This document shows, piece by piece, positions 12,700-15,796 of a stretch of 15,796 bases of DNA. The notes beneath the pieces were generated by a model. It made no database searches and had not been told where the DNA came from. It worked only from the letters and a program-made list of their open reading frames with translations. Location of the stretch: the NCBI GenBank assembly GCA_947425005.1, contig CANDYP010000024.1, forward strand, positions 1 to 15,796. The letters run 5' to 3'. The translations under genes and the position numbers were made by a program. How positions within the stretch are numbered: the stretch's first letter is position 1; every line of letters begins with the position of its first letter. The DNA is from Rickettsiales bacterium (GTDB lineage Bacteria; Pseudomonadota; Alphaproteobacteria; Rickettsiales; UBA1997).

Positions 12700-12721
12700 A
12701 TTTTCTCCGGCCGGAGAAAAT
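12700..12721. terminator. Perfect 22-bp palindrome between convergent genes, possible terminator
   Basis: The half-site ATTTTCTCCGG is followed directly by its exact complement CCGGAGAAAAT, giving a stem of about 9 bp with a GGCC loop in RNA. It sits 6 nt beyond the stop of the minus-strand oxidoreductase and about 156 nt after the 251-residue gene. TATTTTTT follows on the plus strand at a distance of about 7 nt, so terminator function is plausible but not textbook. A symmetric protein-binding site is the alternative. The rest of the 12544-12726 spacer shows nothing I can name. Confidence 0.5.
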
Positions 12722-12726
12722 CTTGC

Positions 12727-15700
12727 CTATTTTTTGCATCCAGTAAAATCAAGGGTTTCGAAGGCAAGGTGTGTCGAAAATGAATCGTGCCTTCGGTCTA
12801 AAAAAATTTTAGAAATTTTTTCTGCCAAAGAATTTTGCTCACAACGGCTGTGAAGATGCGCGAAATCTAGCTTGTCCATGTTTTGATCTTGCTGCCCACA
12901 GGAATAAAAATATTCCGTCTCACCTTTTTCATTTTCTCTTTTTTGCAAACATTGGGAGCAGACGCCCTTAAGCATGCACTGCATCGGCGCGTTCAAACTC
13001 GTGATTGCAATTGGCGCGTCGCTAATCGATTTCACTAAATTTTTCTGACGCAATTGGGCAACTTTATGCATCATTTGATCATTGCCGATGGTGAAGATGC
13101 GATCAATTTTTTGCGGATTTTTGGTAAAATAATTTTGTAGAGCATCAACGACAGAACCTTGAAAATAGCCGCCTTGCATCCGATCAGACTCCACTTCTTC
13201 CTCAATTGCAAAAACCAGAACATCGCAAGAATTTCTCATCTTTTCTTCGCGAATTACAAAAGATTTTTTTCTGTAACCGGCGAAGAAAATTACCTTGCAG
13301 CCGTTCTTCTTGTAAGTTTCAGCAATGGCTGTCAGCGGTTGATTCCCGCGCCCTCCACCGATTAGCACCACTGTTTCATTTTCTGGAATTTCCGTCGGCT
13401 TACCGCTCGGCCCCATAAAAATACAAGGCTCACCCTCTTTAAAATTTTTAATCAAACTTGTTGAGCCACCGGCATTAATCACCACGCCGCTAATGATCCC
13501 ACTTTTGTAATCAACCGAAAGCGCCGTGACTGGAATGCCCTCCATTGCCAACAATTGCCCTCCGGATTTTTGCGCCAAAGCGTGGTAATTCTGCAGACGA
13601 AAAATGTGACCGATTTGAGTTTGTTTTGCCAGAAGTGGCGCCCTGATGAAGAGCTCGTACACATGCTCCGAAAGCTTCTCAATCTTTTCAATTGTAACTA
13701 AAAATTCTGAATTAATTTTTTGTAAAAAATTATCCCCAGCCTCATACCCTTCCGTCGGTTGAGATTGTTCAAGAATTCTAGTAATCTCCTTGTACCCCAC
13801 CTTCGCACTGGCCATCGCTTTCACCACATTGCCTTCAAAATTCGGATGCAAATCACCAAAAAAACTCACGGCTTTTTTGGTCGCGTCGTCAATTTTTGTA
13901 ATCACGCTAAAATCCTTCGGACGCGCGCTGTGCGTGATTGGATAATGTTTGTGATTCTTGTCAATTTCAGCAAAATATTTTCCTTCCAACTCAAAATCCA
14001 AACCGTCTTCCAAGACCGGCGAAATATTCGGCGTCGTTCCCGCGGCAATTAAAAGTGCTCTACATTTAAAAGATTTTTCCTCGGCACATTTCAGATTTTT
14101 TACGTGACCAAATTCATCAATTTCAATTTCTAGTGGCGTAATATTTTCGACAAATTCCACGCCTTCTGCAAAAGCTTTGTTCAGCTCTTGATGGTTTAGT
14201 CTGTAAGCTGGAGCATCTTGAATTTTTTTACGGTAAAGAATTTTTACACCACCCCATTTTTGCAAAAGCTCGGTAGCGTCACCATTTTTTAATTCTTCCG
14301 CGTGAGCCAAAAATTCTTCCGCAATAATTTTCTCTTCAAGATTCAGCGCTGCCCAAATTTTTTCCTTGCCGATCTTCTCAACTTTTTTCGCAAACTTTTT
14401 TATTTGCGTAATGTAGTAAGCCTGCGCTTCGCAGGCCGTGTCGACTGCCGTCAAGCCACCACCAATCACGGCGATTGGCATTCTGATTTGTAAATTGGTA
14501 AATAATTCTTCTTTAAAACTTCCGGTCAGTTGCAGCGACATTAAAAAATCTGACGCCGATCTCACGCCTTTGGCAAAGTTATTTTTTAAATTAATGATGT
14601 TGGGGCGACCAGCTCCCAGACAGAGCGCAACGTGATCGAAGCCATAATCTTCAAAAGCGGTTTTGTCGGTGATTGAAGAACCAAAACGAATGCCGCCAAA
14701 CATTCTAAAATTATTGCGACGCTCCAAAAGCAGACGAATTACTTTCAGAAAATTCTTGTCGAAACGCACCGTAATTCCGTATTCGGCAACACCGCCAAAG
14801 CCTTGAATCAAGCGACTAGAAAGCGGCTCGTAAATTTCGTCCAAAAATTTTATCGGGCGAAATTTTTGACGATTGCCGAGCTCGTCAATGCCGGAAATTT
14901 GTGAATTTAGCGGCTCAATTTTAAGACCGTCAATTGCCACAACATTGTGACCGTCATTGAGCAAATGGTGCGCCAGAGTGTACCCCGCGGGCCCGAGTCC
15001 GGCGATTAAAATTTTCTTGCCGGAATTTTCGCGCGGTAAATTGCGTTCCAAATTCAGCGGATTCCATCGCGTCAAAAGTGAATAAATTTCGAAACCAAAA
15101 GGAAGAGCCAATACGTCTTTGAGGGTGCGCGTTTCGATTTGCGGAATGTCAACCGGATCTTGTTTTTGAAAAATACACGACTTCATGCAGTCATTGCAGA
15201 TGCGGTGTCCAGTGCCGGCAATCATTGGATTGTCCACGACAGCAATTGCCAAAGCGGCCAGTGAAAAACCTTCCGATTTCAACAAATTCATTTCGGAAAT
15301 TTTTTCATCCAAAGGACAGCCGTGCAGCTCAACTCCGAGCGAATCAATTTTTAAATTTTCGGAATTTTTTTCTTTGACGCCGCTGCGGCAAGAATCTTTT
15401 TCTTGGTTGTGACAGAAGATGCAGTAATGGGCTTCAGCTAGAGTACGATTGAGTCCGAAGCCTTGGTCAGTCAGATCGAATCCGCTTGGTTTTTCTGAGC
15501 GTTTCGATTTTTCTTGGCACGGCGTCACCAGATTTTGCTGATCAACTTTTTGCGGCAAGATGAAAAGTGCGCCGCTTTTGTGCAACTGGCGACCAGCGCG
15601 CGAGTAAAGCGCCCATGCTGCGTAGTTAGTTAGAATTTCTAAATTTTCTTCGTCGTGAATTTTTTGGGCGAGTTGTTTTTCAAGCTCGTCAATGTCGTCG

Positions 15701-15796
15701 CCAGGAATGTTTAACTCTTTGAGAATCCTTGTTCCGTCAAGGTCTTTAGGCGCTTCGCTAAATTTTTTAGCAACAACTCGCTGCACAAATTCACGA
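12727..15796 (-). CDS. Fused GltD-like / NfnA-like FAD oxidoreductase, N-terminus outside window
   Basis: A protein of more than 1020 residues; the frame runs off the right edge, and GTG 15786 is just an internal codon. Numbering from that GTG: an N-terminal Fe-S domain has C122xxC125, C133, C157 (HGCPLDEKI) and C197xxC200xxxC204, as in GltD/NfnB/DPYD proteins, likely two [4Fe-4S] clusters. Next is an FAD Rossmann motif ILIAGLGPAGYTLAHHLL (259-276) and an NAD(P) motif IAVIGGGLTAVDTACEAQ, with ATG-like LIAAGTTPNISP. The C-terminal ~300 residues are a ferredoxin-reductase/PyrK-NfnA-like module: LFIRAP, VVLIGGGRGNQPLTAIAETY, and a late cluster CMLKGVCSQC plus a downstream SCGQQDQ. It should move electrons between NAD(P)H and ferredoxin-like or flavin partners. 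Databases label such Rickettsiales fusions 'glutamate synthase beta/2-polyprenylphenol hydroxylase', but there is no GltB subunit here and the name is not evidence of activity. Confidence 0.85.
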   Translation of the reverse strand, partial: REFVQRVVAKKFSEAPKDLDGTRILKELNIPGDDIDELEKQLAQKIHDEENLEILTNYAAWALYSRAGRQLHKSGALFILPQKVDQQNLVTPCQEKSKRSEKPSGFDLTDQGFGLNRTLAEAHYCIFCHNQEKDSCRSGVKEKNSENLKIDSLGVELHGCPLDEKISEMNLLKSEGFSLAALAIAVVDNPMIAGTGHRICNDCMKSCIFQKQDPVDIPQIETRTLKDVLALPFGFEIYSLLTRWNPLNLERNLPRENSGKKILIAGLGPAGYTLAHHLLNDGHNVVAIDGLKIEPLNSQISGIDELGNRQKFRPIKFLDEIYEPLSSRLIQGFGGVAEYGITVRFDKNFLKVIRLLLERRNNFRMFGGIRFGSSITDKTAFEDYGFDHVALCLGAGRPNIINLKNNFAKGVRSASDFLMSLQLTGSFKEELFTNLQIRMPIAVIGGGLTAVDTACEAQAYYITQIKKFAKKVEKIGKEKIWAALNLEEKIIAEEFLAHAEELKNGDATELLQKWGGVKILYRKKIQDAPAYRLNHQELNKAFAEGVEFVENITPLEIEIDEFGHVKNLKCAEEKSFKCRALLIAAGTTPNISPVLEDGLDFELEGKYFAEIDKNHKHYPITHSARPKDFSVITKIDDATKKAVSFFGDLHPNFEGNVVKAMASAKVGYKEITRILEQSQPTEGYEAGDNFLQKINSEFLVTIEKIEKLSEHVYELFIRAPLLAKQTQIGHIFRLQNYHALAQKSGGQLLAMEGIPVTALSVDYKSGIISGVVINAGGSTSLIKNFKEGEPCIFMGPSGKPTEIPENETVVLIGGGRGNQPLTAIAETYKKNGCKVIFFAGYRKKSFVIREEKMRNSCDVLVFAIEEEVESDRMQGGYFQGSVVDALQNYFTKNPQKIDRIFTIGNDQMMHKVAQLRQKNLVKSISDAPIAITSLNAPMQCMLKGVCSQCLQKRENEKGETEYFYSCGQQDQNMDKLDFAHLHSRCEQNSLAEKISKIFLDRRHDSFSTHLAFETLDFTGCKK

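Noticed and set aside
12575..12853. 92-codon open frame on the plus strand (reads DEEILDELFEFSPAGENLAY in the middle) across the convergent spacer
   Set aside because: It has no ATG, GTG or TTG start near its beginning, a third of it is antisense to the oxidoreductase end, and I recognise no family. A decayed gene fragment is possible but unsupported.

Overview
The window looks like chromosomal DNA of an AT-rich diderm bacterium, most likely an alphaproteobacterium of the Rickettsiales or a close relative. This assignment is inferred from gene content. The large oxidoreductase at the right edge matches the GltD-like/NfnA-like fusion usually annotated in Rickettsiales as 'bifunctional glutamate synthase subunit beta/2-polyprenylphenol hydroxylase'. 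A Kdo transferase (WaaA), a Pal lipoprotein and an LD-carboxypeptidase imply an outer membrane with LPS and a recycled peptidoglycan wall. A UbiH-type hydroxylase and fumarase imply ubiquinone-dependent respiration with a TCA cycle. I see no rRNA, tRNA, CRISPR array, transposase or integrase.

Layout. 1-1098 (+): the 3' part of an S66 LD-carboxypeptidase gene, a 164-nt near-perfect palindrome that swallows its last codons, and a small secreted cupredoxin-fold protein preceded by a tandem 16-bp repeat. 1109-10995 is a long minus-strand block. In transcription order (right to left) it holds an orphan 783-residue protein, RNase D (rnd), triosephosphate isomerase (tpiA), a palindromic repeat, fumarase (fumC), an intrinsic terminator, a DinD/Bro-N-type protein, a UbiH-family hydroxylase, a second type of palindromic repeat, waaA, and a short Ser/Ala-rich orphan. 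11238-12543 (+): pal with a good promoter and ribosome binding site, then a 251-residue orphan. 12727-15796 (-): the fused oxidoreductase, cut off at its N-terminus by the window edge.

How genes fit together. Stop/start overlaps suggest translational coupling for rnd-tpiA (ATGA) and dinD-like-ubiH (TGATG). The 783-residue orphan gene ends 9 nt before rnd, so orphan-rnd-tpiA reads as one operon. waaA and the short orphan are likewise 9 nt apart. The functions are mostly housekeeping: envelope, central carbon, RNA processing and redox.

The unusual part is the repeat layer. Two copies of a G/C-block palindromic element (571-676 and 6553-6670) share 44 of 45 bases at one end. A second palindrome family sits at 2741-2878. 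All three lie within about 16 nt of a stop codon. At the first locus the inverted repeat extends into the coding end of the host gene. In addition, FumC (about 38 residues) and TpiA (about 32 residues) carry in-frame insertions compared with usual family members, and the FumC insert contains an 11-bp inverted repeat. This recalls the Rickettsia palindromic elements known to insert inside genes. Three orphan proteins (115, 783 and 251 residues) are the main protein-level unknowns.
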